DNA of 64,000 nt from Micromonospora rhizosphaerae (GCF_900091465.1 NZ_FMHV01000002.1:7086406-7150405); one strand, 5' to 3'. Shown: positions 39,139 through 48,522, numbered from the stretch's first letter. Made by a program: numbers and translations. Notes: a model not told the origin generated them from the letters alone.

Positions 39139-39848
39139 ACGTGGTCGAACTGACGGACGTCACCAAGACCTACCCCGGCGGGGTACGGGCCGTACGCGGG
39201 GTCAACCTCGACATCGAATACGGCGAGGCGGTCGCAGTCGTCGGGCGTTCCGGATCGGGCAAGTCCAGCCTCCTCAACCTGATCGGCACCCTGGACCGCC
39301 CCACCAGCGGCCAGGTCCGCATCGGCGGGCACGACGTGGCGGCCCTGTCCGACCGGCAGCTGTCCGGCCTTCGGGCCGCCACGATCGGCTTCGTCTTCCA
39401 GCAGTTCCACCTGACCTCGGGCGTTGCGGTGCGGACGGCGGTGGCCGACGGCCTGCTCTACTCGAGCGTGGCCGCCCGGGAGCGGCTGCGGCGGGCCGAC
39501 GCCGCGTTGGAACGGGTCGGCCTGGGCCACCGGCTGCACCACCGGCCGCACGAGCTGTCCGGCGGTGAGCGCCAGCGGGTGGCGATCGCCCGGGCGCTGA
39601 TCGGCGATCCGCCGCTGCTGCTGGCCGACGAGCCCACCGGCAACCTCGACTCCGCCTCCGGCGAGACGGTGCTGGGCCTGCTGACGGAGCTGAACGCGGC
39701 CGGCACCACCGTCGTGGTCATCACCCACGACCGGGAGCTGGCGGCAGGGCTGCCGCGGCGGGTCGAGGTCTCCGACGGCCTCATCGTGCGCGACGAGCGC
39801 GAACCCGGCGTGGTGCCGTTCGCCGCGCGGATCGGGGCGGCCCTATGA
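39135..39848 (+). CDS. MacB-type ABC transporter ATPase
   Basis: 237 residues. Walker [11 protein letters not shown]-loop [11 protein letters not shown], signature [15 protein letters not shown], Walker [13 protein letters not shown]. The LolD/MacB family energises FtsX-like permeases. Coupled by overlaps to the genes on both sides. Confidence 0.95.
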   Translation: MNVVELTDVTKTYPGGVRAVRGVNLDIEYGEAVAVVGRSGSGKSSLLNLIGTLDRPTSGQVRIGGHDVAALSDRQLSGLRAATIGFVFQQFHLTSGVAVRTAVADGLLYSSVAARERLRRADAALERVGLGHRLHHRPHELSGGERQRVAIARALIGDPPLLLADEPTGNLDSASGETVLGLLTELNAAGTTVVVITHDRELAAGLPRRVEVSDGLIVRDEREPGVVPFAARIGAAL

Positions 39849-41047
39849 GCGCCCCACCCCGCCCCGGGCGGCTGTCGCCGGGCGATGTGCTGCGGGTCGG
39901 CGCGGCCGGGCTGCGATCGCGCCGACTGCGGGTGTCGCTGTCCGCGCTCGGTATCGCGATCGGCATCGCCGCGATGATCGCGGTGGTCGGCATCTCCAGC
40001 TCCAGCCAGGCCGAACTGGACCGGCAGCTGGACGAACTGGGCACCAACCTGCTGACTGTCGAGCCGGGCAGATCGTCGGACGACAAGCCGACGCAACTAC
40101 CGGACGAGGCGATCCCCATGATCGCAAGAATCGCGTCGGTGGAGGCGGTGTCGGCGGTCGGCCGGCTGCCCGACGTGCACGCGTACCGCAACGAGCACGT
40201 CCACCCCGCGCAGACCGGCAGCCTCACCGTGTACGCGGGCCGCCTCGACCTGCCGGAGACGGTCGGGCTCAGCCCGGTCAGCGGGCGCTGGCTGAGCCAG
40301 CCCACCGCCGACTTCCCCACCGCCGTGCTGGGCTGGACCGCGGCGCAGCGGCTCGGCATCGACGACGCCGCGGCACAGCCGCAGATCGTGGTCGGCAAGC
40401 ACCGCTTCACCGTGGTGGGCGTGCTGCGGCCGGCGCCGCTGGCCGAGGAGCTGGACCGCGCCGTGTTCGTCGGCTGGTCGGCCGCGACGGCCTACCTCGG
40501 CTTCGACGGGCACGCGACGACCGTCTACACGCGTACGGCGCAAGACGCGGTGGTCGAGGTGCGCAAGGCCCTTCCGCGCACCGTGAAACCGGGGGCTCCC
40601 AGCGAGGTCCTGGTCTCGCGGCCGTCCGACGCACTGGCCGCCAGGACGATCACCGAGAACGCGTTCAGCGGCCTACTGCTGGGCCTCGGCGCGGTGGCGC
40701 TCCTGGTCGGCGGGATCGGCGTCACGAACACGATGGTCATCTCGGTGCTCGAACGCCGATCGGAGATCGGCCTGCGCCGGGCGCTCGGGGCCACCCGCGG
40801 CCAGATCCTGCTGCAGTTCCTGGTGGAGTCGCTGCTGCTGTCCGCGCTCGGCGGCCTCGGCGGCATCCTGATCGGCGTCGTGGTGACCGGCGGGTACGCG
40901 GCCACGCAGGACTGGCCGGCCGTGGTGCCGCTATGGGCGACGGCGGGCGGGTTCACCGCGACGCTGCTGATCGGCGCGGTCGCGGGACTCTACCCCGCCG
41001 TGCGAGCCGCCCGGCTCACGCCGACGGAAGCGCTGGCGGGCGTCTGA
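39845..41047 (+). CDS. MacB/FtsX-type ABC permease
   Basis: 400 residues with four membrane segments. The first is near residue 30 ([23 protein letters not shown]), followed by a large MacB-type extracytoplasmic domain. Three more lie in the C-terminal FtsX domain ([42 protein letters not shown]). Such systems usually export or sense antimicrobial peptides or lipid-linked substrates. With the two-component pair it looks like a stress-inducible resistance module. Confidence 0.93.
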   Translation: MSAPPRPGRLSPGDVLRVGAAGLRSRRLRVSLSALGIAIGIAAMIAVVGISSSSQAELDRQLDELGTNLLTVEPGRSSDDKPTQLPDEAIPMIARIASVEAVSAVGRLPDVHAYRNEHVHPAQTGSLTVYAGRLDLPETVGLSPVSGRWLSQPTADFPTAVLGWTAAQRLGIDDAAAQPQIVVGKHRFTVVGVLRPAPLAEELDRAVFVGWSAATAYLGFDGHATTVYTRTAQDAVVEVRKALPRTVKPGAPSEVLVSRPSDALAARTITENAFSGLLLGLGAVALLVGGIGVTNTMVISVLERRSEIGLRRALGATRGQILLQFLVESLLLSALGGLGGILIGVVVTGGYAATQDWPAVVPLWATAGGFTATLLIGAVAGLYPAVRAARLTPTEALAGV

Positions 41048-41056
41048 GCCGACCGG

Positions 41057-41087
41057 CCGGCGGCGTCCCGACCGGGGTCGCCGCCGG
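41057..41087 (+). terminator. Hairpin after the MacB-like permease gene
   Basis: CCGGCGGCG and CGCCGCCGG, a perfect 9-bp stem with a 13-base loop, 10 bases past the stop. Confidence 0.65.
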
Positions 41088-41159
41088 ACGGACCGGCGCC
41101 GCGGAACCGCCCGAGTGTTGGTCGGAACTGCCGGACCGGTCGGGTCTCCCCGACGACCT

Positions 41160-41584
41160 CGAACATGGATTCGCTGGTACCCGGCTTCAACAGCCGTACG
41201 AGCAGCAGGAAGCGTTCGATGCGCCCGGAGAGCAGCTCACCGAGCTCGAAGGGCTTGGGCCCGCGATCGCGGGCGATGACCACGCTTTCCGGCGGGCGGC
41301 GGCTGCACGTTCTTGTCCCGGGACTGCTTGCTGACCACCACGCAGGCCGCCTCCAGCGCGGCAAGCTCGTCGAGCAGCTCCGGGTCGTCCATCCACATCG
41401 CGCAGCCCAGCAGCGTCGCCCCAGGCCCGTGGTACTGCTGGCGGCGCTCCCGGAAGTCCCGAATCCCCTGCACCAGGCCCGCCAGCACGTCTCGGCCAAA
41501 GAAGGCCTGGTTGCCAGCCGGGCCGACGTCGGGCACCCGGTCATACCACTGCCCGAACTCCGGCCGTGCCTCCCCGTCCACCAT
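41160..41584 (-). pseudogene. Degenerate phospholipase D-like fragment
   Basis: The first part reads FGQWYDRVPDVGPAGNQAFFGRDVLAGLV, then GATLLGCAMWMDDPELLDELAALEAACVVVSKQ, resembling actinobacterial PLD-like proteins. Near 41290 the frame must change to continue as ESVVIARDRGPKPFELGELLSGR. The gene then runs toward the permease end without a recognisable finish. Short, shifted and without a full catalytic set; read as a remnant. The family assignment is tentative. Confidence 0.5.
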
Positions 41585-41723
41585 CAAACCGACAGATCGG
41601 TGAGAACAACCTGCCGACGAGCCAGTGAGAAACCAATGCAGGTCTCCAGGCCAACGCACCGAGCACCGACAACTCTGCCGAGGACCTACGCCCGTGCTCG
41701 GCAACGAATGGGGCGAGGCCGGG

Positions 41724-42393
41724 ATGGTCGAGAGTCAGCCGAATCAGAGGCAGGGGCGACCTGTCCGGACAAGGGCGCCGCAAGTCAATCTCACTGACTC
41801 TGAGATTCTGCAACGCGGGCTGGACACTTTCTCCGAATTGGGATACGAGGGCGCCTCGGTGCGCGAGCTCGCCAAGCGTCTCGGGGTCAGCCACAATTTC
41901 ATCAACGATCGCTTCGGCTCGAAGATCAACTTTTGCCGAGCGGTAGTTGACCATGTCTTGGAAGACCTGATGAAGCAGCTTGCCGTCGCCTTCGACGTCG
42001 ATGCGGACGACTACGAGAAACTTGAGAACATCGTCAAGACGTTCTACTCTCTCGCCGCGAACGTCCCGCAGATGAACCGGATTTCTGGCCGCGGAGTCTG
42101 TGCTCAACTCGGAACGCCTGGACTATATCTACGGCAAGTACACAGCTTCGATGCTGGAACGAATCGAGCCGATCGCAAAGCGACTGATGGAGTCGGGTCG
42201 GATGCCCAAAATACCAATGGACATCCTGTTCACCGCTCTTAGTGGCCCCGCGCTGGCCCTGACCCAGGGCGAGGTCGCCCGTCGTGTCGGTCGTGCACCA
42301 CTATCTGCCGCAGAGTGGGAGCAGTTGGCCGAATCCCTGGCGGAGGTGGTCCTCCGGGGATTGCTCCCGGCGCAGCCGCGGTCGGATTCATAA
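41724..42393 (+). pseudogene. TetR-family regulator with a frameshift
   Basis: ATG 41724 opens a TetR helix-turn-helix (LQRGLDTFSELGYEGASVRELAKRLGVSHNFINDRFGSK). The ligand domain continues to NVPQMNRI. One extra T near 42088 shifts the frame; without it the protein continues ILAAESVLNSERLDYIYGKY and on to GLLPAQPRSDS, about 222 residues in all. Lower GC than most of the window. Either a recent pseudogene or a sequence error. Possible targets are its neighbours; unproven. Confidence 0.75.
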
Positions 42394-42495
42394 GAGGCTC
42401 AGGACATCGCCGGGTACGAAAGTTTGCTTCCACACCCCGTCCTCCCTGGCTGCGCTCAGCGCTGTCGCTCGCCGAACTACCGACTCTAGGCACGG

Positions 42496-43677
42496 TCAGG
42501 TGGTCAACAGCACGCCCGCGTACGACACCCCGGCGACGACCGCCCAGGAGCTCAGCCCCAGAGCGGCGGCCCGCCCCCCGGTGCGGGCAAGCGTGGGCAG
42601 GTGCACCGCGCTCCCGAGGGCGAACAGTGCCGCGGTGAGCAGGATCTCCTGCGCCAGGGACGCGCCGACGAGCACACCCTCGGGAAGCCAGCCGGTACTG
42701 CGCAACCCGATCATGGCGAGGAAGCCGACGACGAACAAGGGCACGAGCGACGGCCGCCGGCTCCGCGGACCGTCGCCGTCGGCGCCCTGCGTGCCGGCGC
42801 GAAGCGCCCGACCGAGTCCGAACACCACGGCGGCGACCAGCGGCGCGAGCAACGCCACCCGCATCAGCTTCACCAGGACGGCGTCGCCGAGGGCCGCCGG
42901 CCCGGCGGTCTGCGCGGTGGCGACGACCTGCCCCACGTCGTGCACGCTCGCTCCGACCCAGCGTCCGAACTGCACGTCGTCGAGTCCCAGCGGCTGTTGC
43001 AGCAGCGGAAGGACGGCGACGGCCAGCGTGCCGCAGAGCGTCACCAGGGCGACCGAGGCCGCGGCGTCCTCGTCGTCGCTGCCGGTCGCCGCGCTGACCG
43101 CGCCGATCGCCGAGGCGCCGCAGATCGAGTAACCGGCGGCGATCAGCAGCGGTTGATCGCCGCGCAGGCCGAGACGGCGGCCCAGCCACCACGTGCCCAG
43201 GAACGTCGCCGCCACCACCGCGACCACCATTACCATGCTCGGCCACCCGAGCTCGCGCACATCCTGCATGCTCAGCTTCAGCCCGAGCAGCACGATGCCC
43301 AGCCGCATCAGCCGCTTGCCCGCGACGCTCAGCCCGGGCCGGGCCACGCCGCGCACCCGCTCGCGGACGACGGGTAGGTGGGCGGCGGCGATCCCCAGCA
43401 CCATGGCCGCGGTCAGCGCCGGCACGGCGGGCAGTGCCCAGTGCACCGCCCAGGCGCCGGCGGCCCCGGCGCTCGCGGCCAACAGGCCGGGCAGTACGGC
43501 CGATCCCCCGCCCCAGCGCGGGCCCGGGAGCCGCGCCGCGGCGGACCCCTTCGCGACGTCCGGACGGCCGTCGCGGCATCTCCCCGGGTGGTCGCCGTCG
43601 CCGGTCCGCGAGGGCGCCTCCGGGAGGAGTTCGCTTCGCATCGCGCTGATCAACGCCCCGGTACCCGCGTCCCTCAC
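42496..43677 (-). CDS. YeiH-family putative sulfate/sulfite exporter
   Basis: 393 residues with about ten membrane segments. PGLSVAGKRLMRLGIVLLGLKLSMQDVRELG, AAGYSICGASAIGAVSAATGSDDEDAAASVALVTLCGTLAV and VGASVHDVGQVVATA are signature regions of the YeiH (UPF0324) family. GTG 43677 overlaps the dioxygenase stop (GTGA), chosen for coupling; ATG 43641 is the alternative. Probably exports sulfite or related anions released from cysteine oxidation by its partner. Confidence 0.88.
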   Translation of the reverse strand: MRDAGTGALISAMRSELLPEAPSRTGDGDHPGRCRDGRPDVAKGSAAARLPGPRWGGGSAVLPGLLAASAGAAGAWAVHWALPAVPALTAAMVLGIAAAHLPVVRERVRGVARPGLSVAGKRLMRLGIVLLGLKLSMQDVRELGWPSMVMVVAVVAATFLGTWWLGRRLGLRGDQPLLIAAGYSICGASAIGAVSAATGSDDEDAAASVALVTLCGTLAVAVLPLLQQPLGLDDVQFGRWVGASVHDVGQVVATAQTAGPAALGDAVLVKLMRVALLAPLVAAVVFGLGRALRAGTQGADGDGPRSRRPSLVPLFVVGFLAMIGLRSTGWLPEGVLVGASLAQEILLTAALFALGSAVHLPTLARTGGRAAALGLSSWAVVAGVSYAGVLLTT

Positions 43678-44240
43678 GACTCGTCGGTCCGCTGGTCGTA
43701 CACCCGCCGGACACTCGTCCCGAGGCGGGAGATGTCCGCTCCGTAGATGTGCAGGGACACCGCGATGCCGTCCCCTCCGTTCCAGACCCGGTGGATGTCG
43801 CCGGGCGGCGCGAAGCCGCACACCTCGCCCTGCCGGTTCACAACGTCCTGGGTCGCCACGAGCCTGGCGGTGGTGCCGTCGGAAACCAGGCGGAACCGCC
43901 GCTCGTGCTCCTCGCCCTGATGGACTCCCGTGACGCACCAGGCGACGTGGTCGTGGATGGCGGTTCGCTGGCCGGGGAGCCAGACCAGGGCCACGATCGA
44001 GAACCCACCGTCCCGCTCGGCGTGCAGGAGATGCTGGCGGTAGTGATCCGGATCACCCTCGTACTGGTCGGGGGTGAGCAGATCGGGCGCGCCCAGGTGG
44101 GGAGCGAGCCGCTCCCCCACCAGGTACGCGGTCAGATCGTGCGGCAGGCCGCGGTCCACCACGCCCCGCACCTCCTCGACCAGCCTCCCGAGGCGGGGGG
44201 TGGTGGCGGTGACGACAGGAACAGCGGCCGGAGTGGTCAT
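43674..44240 (-). CDS. Cysteine dioxygenase-like cupin enzyme
   Basis: 188 residues. The Fe ligands are in TAIHDHVAWCVTGVHQGEEHERRF (HxH, about residues 85-87), with the third His in PPGDIHRVWN (about 140). CDO oxidises cysteine to cysteine sulfinate with O2. WCV supplies a Cys near the cross-link position known in CDO family members. It lies between a LysR gene and the YeiH exporter on one strand, pointing to a sulfur-amino-acid breakdown operon. Confidence 0.85.
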   Translation of the reverse strand: MTTPAAVPVVTATTPRLGRLVEEVRGVVDRGLPHDLTAYLVGERLAPHLGAPDLLTPDQYEGDPDHYRQHLLHAERDGGFSIVALVWLPGQRTAIHDHVAWCVTGVHQGEEHERRFRLVSDGTTARLVATQDVVNRQGEVCGFAPPGDIHRVWNGGDGIAVSLHIYGADISRLGTSVRRVYDQRTDES

Positions 44241-44339
44241 GACGTCAGCCTGACCGCTACAACCCATCACGTCCAACAACAGTCATTTGCATGATCCCAA
44301 GGAACGCTTATGGGCCATGCGGCAGACCGCGGCCGTGAC

Positions 44340-45257
44340 TCACCCAGCGAGGTCGGCCCTCCTCCGCCAGGCCACCGACGCGAGCGCCTTCAGGAGCCGG
44401 GCGGTCGCCGGAATGCGCAGGTGCTCGCGCAGGACGTAGGCCGACACCTGCCGCCGCGATGCGGGCGACAGGGGGCGGCCACTGACCTTGTCGTGACGGA
44501 GGAAGGAGAGGGCGAGCCCGGGCATCATCGCGACGCCGAGGCCCTGCGCGACGAGCGACTGGACCGCGAGGTTGTCATCGGTGGTGAACACGATGTCGGG
44601 GGTGAACCCGAGCTGGGCGCACTCGTGCAGGAAGTTGGTGCGGCAGCGCAGGCAGCCTGCGATCCAGCGCTCCTCGGCGAGGTCGGCGAGCTCGACCTCG
44701 TGGCGCTCGGCCAGCGGATGCCCGCCGGGCAGCAGGACGGTGAGTTCGTCCTCCAACAGCGGGACCTCCACCAGGTCCTCCGGCACCTCCTCCCGCATGC
44801 CGGGATAGGTGAAGGCCAGCGTCAGGTCGCTCTCGCCCTGCACCACCCGTCGCAGCGAGTCGGGCGGCTCGTCCTCGAGCAACTCCACCCGGATTCCCGG
44901 ATGCTCGACGGCGAGCAGCGCCATTGCCTCGGGGACCAGCGTCGCGTTGGCGCTGGGGAACGCGCACACCCGCACCCGGCCGGTGTGCAGCCGCGCTATC
45001 GCGGCCATCTGCTCCCGGGCGACCGACATGCTGCCGAGGATGTTCTCCGTGTGGCGGGCCAGCGTCTCCCCCGCCTCCGTCAACCGCAACCGCCGCCCCA
45101 CGCGGGTGCACAGCGGAGTGCCGACCGCGCGCTCCAGGGCCTTCATCTGCTGGGTGATCGCGGGTTGGGTGTATCCCAGGGCCTGCGCCGCCTTCGAGTA
45201 CGACCGGGCCCGGACCACCTCGTGGAACGTCCTGATGTGGCGCGAGTCGAACACCAC
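44340..45257 (-). CDS. LysR-family transcriptional regulator
   Basis: About 305 residues. N-terminal HTH: RHIRTFHEVVRARSYSKAAQALGYTQPAITQQMKALERAVGTPLCTR. Effector domain: VRVCAFPSANATLVPEAMALL to VAQGLGVAMMPGLALSF. GTG 45257 begins at the normal LysR N-terminus; GTG 45254 is equally possible. First gene of the operon with cysteine dioxygenase and YeiH, so it probably senses a sulfur compound. Confidence 0.9.
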   Translation of the reverse strand: MVFDSRHIRTFHEVVRARSYSKAAQALGYTQPAITQQMKALERAVGTPLCTRVGRRLRLTEAGETLARHTENILGSMSVAREQMAAIARLHTGRVRVCAFPSANATLVPEAMALLAVEHPGIRVELLEDEPPDSLRRVVQGESDLTLAFTYPGMREEVPEDLVEVPLLEDELTVLLPGGHPLAERHEVELADLAEERWIAGCLRCRTNFLHECAQLGFTPDIVFTTDDNLAVQSLVAQGLGVAMMPGLALSFLRHDKVSGRPLSPASRRQVSAYVLREHLRIPATARLLKALASVAWRRRADLAG

Positions 45258-45415
45258 CGGATCATAGGCACGCGGGTTGTCCTGCACGAGGCCACGGAGC
45301 GTGATATCCGACGCACATGCGTCCCCGACATGCCGATCATGATCAGTCACCGGGCGGCATGAGCGCGGGCCCGGCCTGGCGAGCAAGTGCTGCAGGTGGG
45401 CCGGGCTGCGGCGGC

Positions 45416-47821
45416 TCAGAGCTTGTCGATCGGGGCGTGCCGGAGCACCAGCCACATCGTCTGGTCGCCGAAGTCGATCTGCGCCCGGGCACCCGGGCCG
45501 TGCCCCTCCACGGCGAGCACCCGACCGAGGCCGTATCGCTGGTGGTTGACCCGGTCGCCGGCCGCCACCTTCGGACCCTGCGGCAGCTCGCTGGCGGTGG
45601 CCAGCCGGCTGCCGTCCACGCCGAGCCGCTTCGCGAGCTGGGCCGCCTTCGGCGTACCCCCGGTGAAGCCGCCGCGCCCGCCGGGCGCGCGGTCCGCACG
45701 GCCGCCGACGCCGCCGCCCCCGCCGCCCCACGAGGTGTACGACCCCTCGGTGCGCTCCCAGCGGACCAGCTCCGGCGGCAGCTCCTCGAGGAAGCGCGAC
45801 GGCGGGTTGTAGGCCGGCTGCCCCCAGGCCGAGCGGGTGACGGACCGGGAGAGGTAGAGCCGCTGCCGGGCCCGGGTGATGCCGACGTAGGCCAGTCGGC
45901 GCTCCTCCTCCAGCTCCCGGGTGTCGCCGAGCGAGCGCAGGTGTGGGAAGACGCCGTCCTCCAGGCCGGTCAGGAAGACCACCGGGAACTCCAGGCCCTT
46001 GGCCGTGTGCAGCGTCATCAGGGTGACCACGCCCTGGTGGTCCGGGTCGTCGGTGGGGACCTGGTCGGCGTCGGCGACCAGCGCCACCTGCTCCAGGAAG
46101 CCGGCCACGGTGGCCCGCTCCCCCTCCTCCCCGAGCGCCTCGATCCGCTCGGTGTACTCCCGGGCGACGCTGACCAGCTCCTGGAGGTTGTCCACCCGGC
46201 CGGCGTCCTGCGGGTCCAGGCTCTCCTCCAGCTCGGTCAGGTAGCCCGAGCGGGTCAGCAGCGCCTCCAGCACCTCCTCCGGGGTGCCGCTCTCGGCCAG
46301 CTCCCGGGCCCCGTCGAGGAGCGCGACGAAGTCGGCGATGCCGTTGGCCGCCCGGGTGGAGATCCCCGGAGCGTCCTTGGCCCGGCGCAGCGCCGCGCCG
46401 AAGGAGATCCGGTCCCGGCTGGAGAGCGCCTCCACGCACGCCTCGGCCCGCTCGCCGATGCCCCGCCGCGGCGTGTTCAGCACCCGGCGGAGGCTGACCG
46501 TGTCGTCGTCGTTGACCACCGCGCGCAGGTAGGCCAGCGCGTCGCGGACCTCCTTGCGCTCGTAGAAGCGCACCCCGCCGACCACCTTGTAGGGCAGGCC
46601 GACCCGGATGAAGACCTCCTCGAAGACCCGGGACTGGGCGTTGGTGCGGTAGAAGACCGCGACGTCGCCCGGGCGGGTGTGGCCGTCGTCGACCAGGCGG
46701 TCGATCTGCCGGGCCACCCAGTCCGCCTCGGCGTGCTCGGTGTCGGCGACGTACCCGACGATCCGCTCCCCGGCCCCGGCGTCGCTCCAGAGCCGCTTGG
46801 GCTTGCGGGAGGTGTTCCGGTCGATCACCGCGTTGGCGGCGTTGAGGATGGTCTGGGTGGAGCGGTAGTTCTGCTCCAGCAGGATCGTCCGGGCGTCGGT
46901 GAAGTCCCGCTCGAACTCCAGGATGTTGCGGATCGTCGCGCCACGGAACGCGTAGATCGACTGGTCGGCGTCGCCGACCACGCAGAGCTCGGCCGGCTCG
47001 ATCCCCTCGGTGCCGGAGACCAGCTCCTTGATCAGCACGTACTGGGCGTGGTTGGTGTCCTGGTACTCGTCGACCAGGACGTGCCGGAACCGCCGCCGGT
47101 AGCTCTCCGCGACGTGCGGGTGCGACTGCAGCAGGTGCACCGTCGCCATGATCAGGTCGTCGAAGTCCAGCGCGTGCGCCTCGCGCAGCCGCCGCTGGTA
47201 GAGCGTGTAGGCCTCCGACAGCGCCCGCTCGTTGGGGCCCTTGGCCCGGGCGGCGAACTCCTCCGGGTCGATCAGCTCGTTCTTGAGGTTGGAGACCTGG
47301 GCGGCCAGCCCGCGCGCCGGGTAGCGCTTCGGGTCGAGGTCGAGCTCCCGGGCGACCAACTGCATGAGCCGGCGCGAGTCGTCCGCGTCGTAGATCGAGA
47401 AGGTCGACTTCAGGCCGGCGTGCTCGTGTTCGGCGCGCAGGATGCGGACGCAGGCGGAGTGGAACGTCGACACCCACATCAGCCGGGCGCGCGGGCCGAC
47501 CAGGGCGGCCACCCGCTCCTTCATCTCCCCGGCGGCCTTGTTGGTGAAGGTGATCGCGAGGATCTCGCCCGGGTGCACGTCCCGCGCGGCGAGCAGGTAC
47601 GCGATCCGGTTGGTCAGCACCCTGGTCTTGCCGGAGCCGGCGCCGGCCACGATCAGCAGCGGGGAGCCGGCGTGGGTGACGGCGTCACGCTGCGGACCGT
47701 TCAGCCCGGCGAGGAGGGCCTGCGGGTCCAGCCGGGCGCCGGCGGACCCGGGCCGGTGCGGCCGGATCGGCCGGGACTCCGGCGCGGGTGGAGACGCGGG
47801 GATGTCAAAGAGAGGATGCAT
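45416..47821 (-). CDS. pcrA: ATP-dependent DNA helicase PcrA/UvrD
   Basis: 801 residues, superfamily 1A 3'-5' helicase for repair and replication. Q-motif LNGPQRDAVTH, Walker A VAGAGSGKTR (about 60), Walker B VDEYQDTN, motif III VVGDADQSIYAFRGA, motif V TLHTAKGLEFPVVFLTGLEDG, motif VI VGITRARQRLYLS. The C-terminal Tudor-like tail (GDRVNHQRYGLGRVLAVEG) contacts RNA polymerase in PcrA. It opens a conserved region to the right of the accessory segment. Confidence 0.97.
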   Translation of the reverse strand: MHPLFDIPASPPAPESRPIRPHRPGSAGARLDPQALLAGLNGPQRDAVTHAGSPLLIVAGAGSGKTRVLTNRIAYLLAARDVHPGEILAITFTNKAAGEMKERVAALVGPRARLMWVSTFHSACVRILRAEHEHAGLKSTFSIYDADDSRRLMQLVARELDLDPKRYPARGLAAQVSNLKNELIDPEEFAARAKGPNERALSEAYTLYQRRLREAHALDFDDLIMATVHLLQSHPHVAESYRRRFRHVLVDEYQDTNHAQYVLIKELVSGTEGIEPAELCVVGDADQSIYAFRGATIRNILEFERDFTDARTILLEQNYRSTQTILNAANAVIDRNTSRKPKRLWSDAGAGERIVGYVADTEHAEADWVARQIDRLVDDGHTRPGDVAVFYRTNAQSRVFEEVFIRVGLPYKVVGGVRFYERKEVRDALAYLRAVVNDDDTVSLRRVLNTPRRGIGERAEACVEALSSRDRISFGAALRRAKDAPGISTRAANGIADFVALLDGARELAESGTPEEVLEALLTRSGYLTELEESLDPQDAGRVDNLQELVSVAREYTERIEALGEEGERATVAGFLEQVALVADADQVPTDDPDHQGVVTLMTLHTAKGLEFPVVFLTGLEDGVFPHLRSLGDTRELEEERRLAYVGITRARQRLYLSRSVTRSAWGQPAYNPPSRFLEELPPELVRWERTEGSYTSWGGGGGGVGGRADRAPGGRGGFTGGTPKAAQLAKRLGVDGSRLATASELPQGPKVAAGDRVNHQRYGLGRVLAVEGHGPGARAQIDFGDQTMWLVLRHAPIDKL

Positions 47822-47932
47822 CGCACGGCGAGTCTATGTCGTCGGCCGGACAATACCCGCCCGCGCACGCCCCGATGAGACAAGCCGGCACCGGCGAAGG
47901 GATGTGCCTCGTCCCACCAGTTGGCGGAATCC

Positions 47933-47962
47933 TTGCGCCCGCGGGCGGGAGGTCGGCATACT
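47933..47962 (+). promoter_or_regulatory. Promoter of the chorismate mutase leader
   Basis: TTGCGC (47933-47938), 18 bases, then CATACT (47957-47962). The start point expected about 7 bases later coincides with the GTG of the leader peptide, so the transcript should be leaderless. Confidence 0.65.
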
Positions 47963-47969
47963 CGACGGC

Positions 47970-48035
47970 GTGTTCGGTCAGCGCTTCTACTTTTACTACG
48001 GCACCGGGAGTCCGGCAGCCGTAGGTCGCGCCTGA
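47970..48035 (+). CDS. Phe/Tyr-rich attenuator leader peptide
   Basis: A 21-residue reading frame, too short for normal gene calling, beginning GTG TTC GGT CAG CGC and then TTC TAC TTT TAC TAC (F-Y-F-Y-Y). It ends 15 bases before the terminator stem and 94 bases before the chorismate mutase gene. It has no Shine-Dalgarno at normal spacing; the promoter places the transcript start on the GTG. Ribosomes stalling on Phe or Tyr codons would leave 48007-48015 free to pair with the terminator's left arm. Confidence 0.8.
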   Translation: MFGQRFYFYYGTGSPAAVGRA

Positions 48036-48050
48036 TCACAAGACCTGCGA

Positions 48051-48083
48051 AACGCCCCGGGCTCCTGGAGCCCGGGGCGTTTT
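48051..48083 (+). terminator. Attenuator terminator before chorismate mutase
   Basis: A perfect palindrome with 15-base arms (AACGCCCCGGGCTCC) about one central base, followed by TTTT counting the stem end. CCGGGCTCC in its left arm (48057-48065) can pair instead with GGAGTCCGG in the leader (48007-48015) through nine pairs including one G-U, forming an antiterminator. Confidence 0.85.
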
Positions 48084-48129
48084 CGTCCCGGGATCCGGGC
48101 ACCGGGCCTGATGTCCGAGGGGTACGGCG

Positions 48130-48522
48130 ATGATGACAGACGTGGTGGAGTCCAGCGGCGGCATGGCGTCCCGGAAGACCGGGGACGGGGACACCGACCC
48201 GCGGCCGGGCGACGGCGGGGGCGTGCCGGCCAGTTCGACGGGCCCCGAGACGGCCGGGACCGGCACCAACGACTCGGCGGCCGCCGCGCGGATCATGGCG
48301 ATCCGGGAGCGGATCGACGAGATCGACCGGACGCTGATCGAGCTGTGGCAGGAGCGGGCCGGCCTCTCCCAGCAGGTGGGGGCCACCCGGATCGCCTCCG
48401 GCGGCACCCGGCTGGTGCTCTCCCGGGAGCGGGAGATCCTCGAGCGGTTCCGGCAGGCACTGGGCGCCGACGGCACCCAGCTCGCGCTGCTCCTGCTCCG
48501 CGCCGGCCGCGGACCCTTGTGA
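48130..48522 (+). CDS. Chorismate mutase, AroQ type
   Basis: 130 residues. The first 50 are a disordered Gly/Asp/Thr-rich extension. The AroQ helical domain is residues 52-128: IMAIRERIDEIDRTLIELWQERAGLSQQVGATRIASGGTRLVLSREREILERF. It carries the Arg, Lys-equivalent and Glu positions typical of the family. Converts chorismate to prephenate, the branch point to Phe and Tyr, which matches the Phe/Tyr leader upstream. Start ATG 48130 or 48133 after GAGGGG. Confidence 0.9.
   Translation: MMTDVVESSGGMASRKTGDGDTDPRPGDGGGVPASSTGPETAGTGTNDSAAAARIMAIRERIDEIDRTLIELWQERAGLSQQVGATRIASGGTRLVLSREREILERFRQALGADGTQLALLLLRAGRGPL

Noticed and set aside
45330..45352. GATCATGATC near the LysR start as another copy of the palindromic element
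   Set aside because: Only the short GATCATGATC word is shared. The GAAGTT part, arms and centre are absent.
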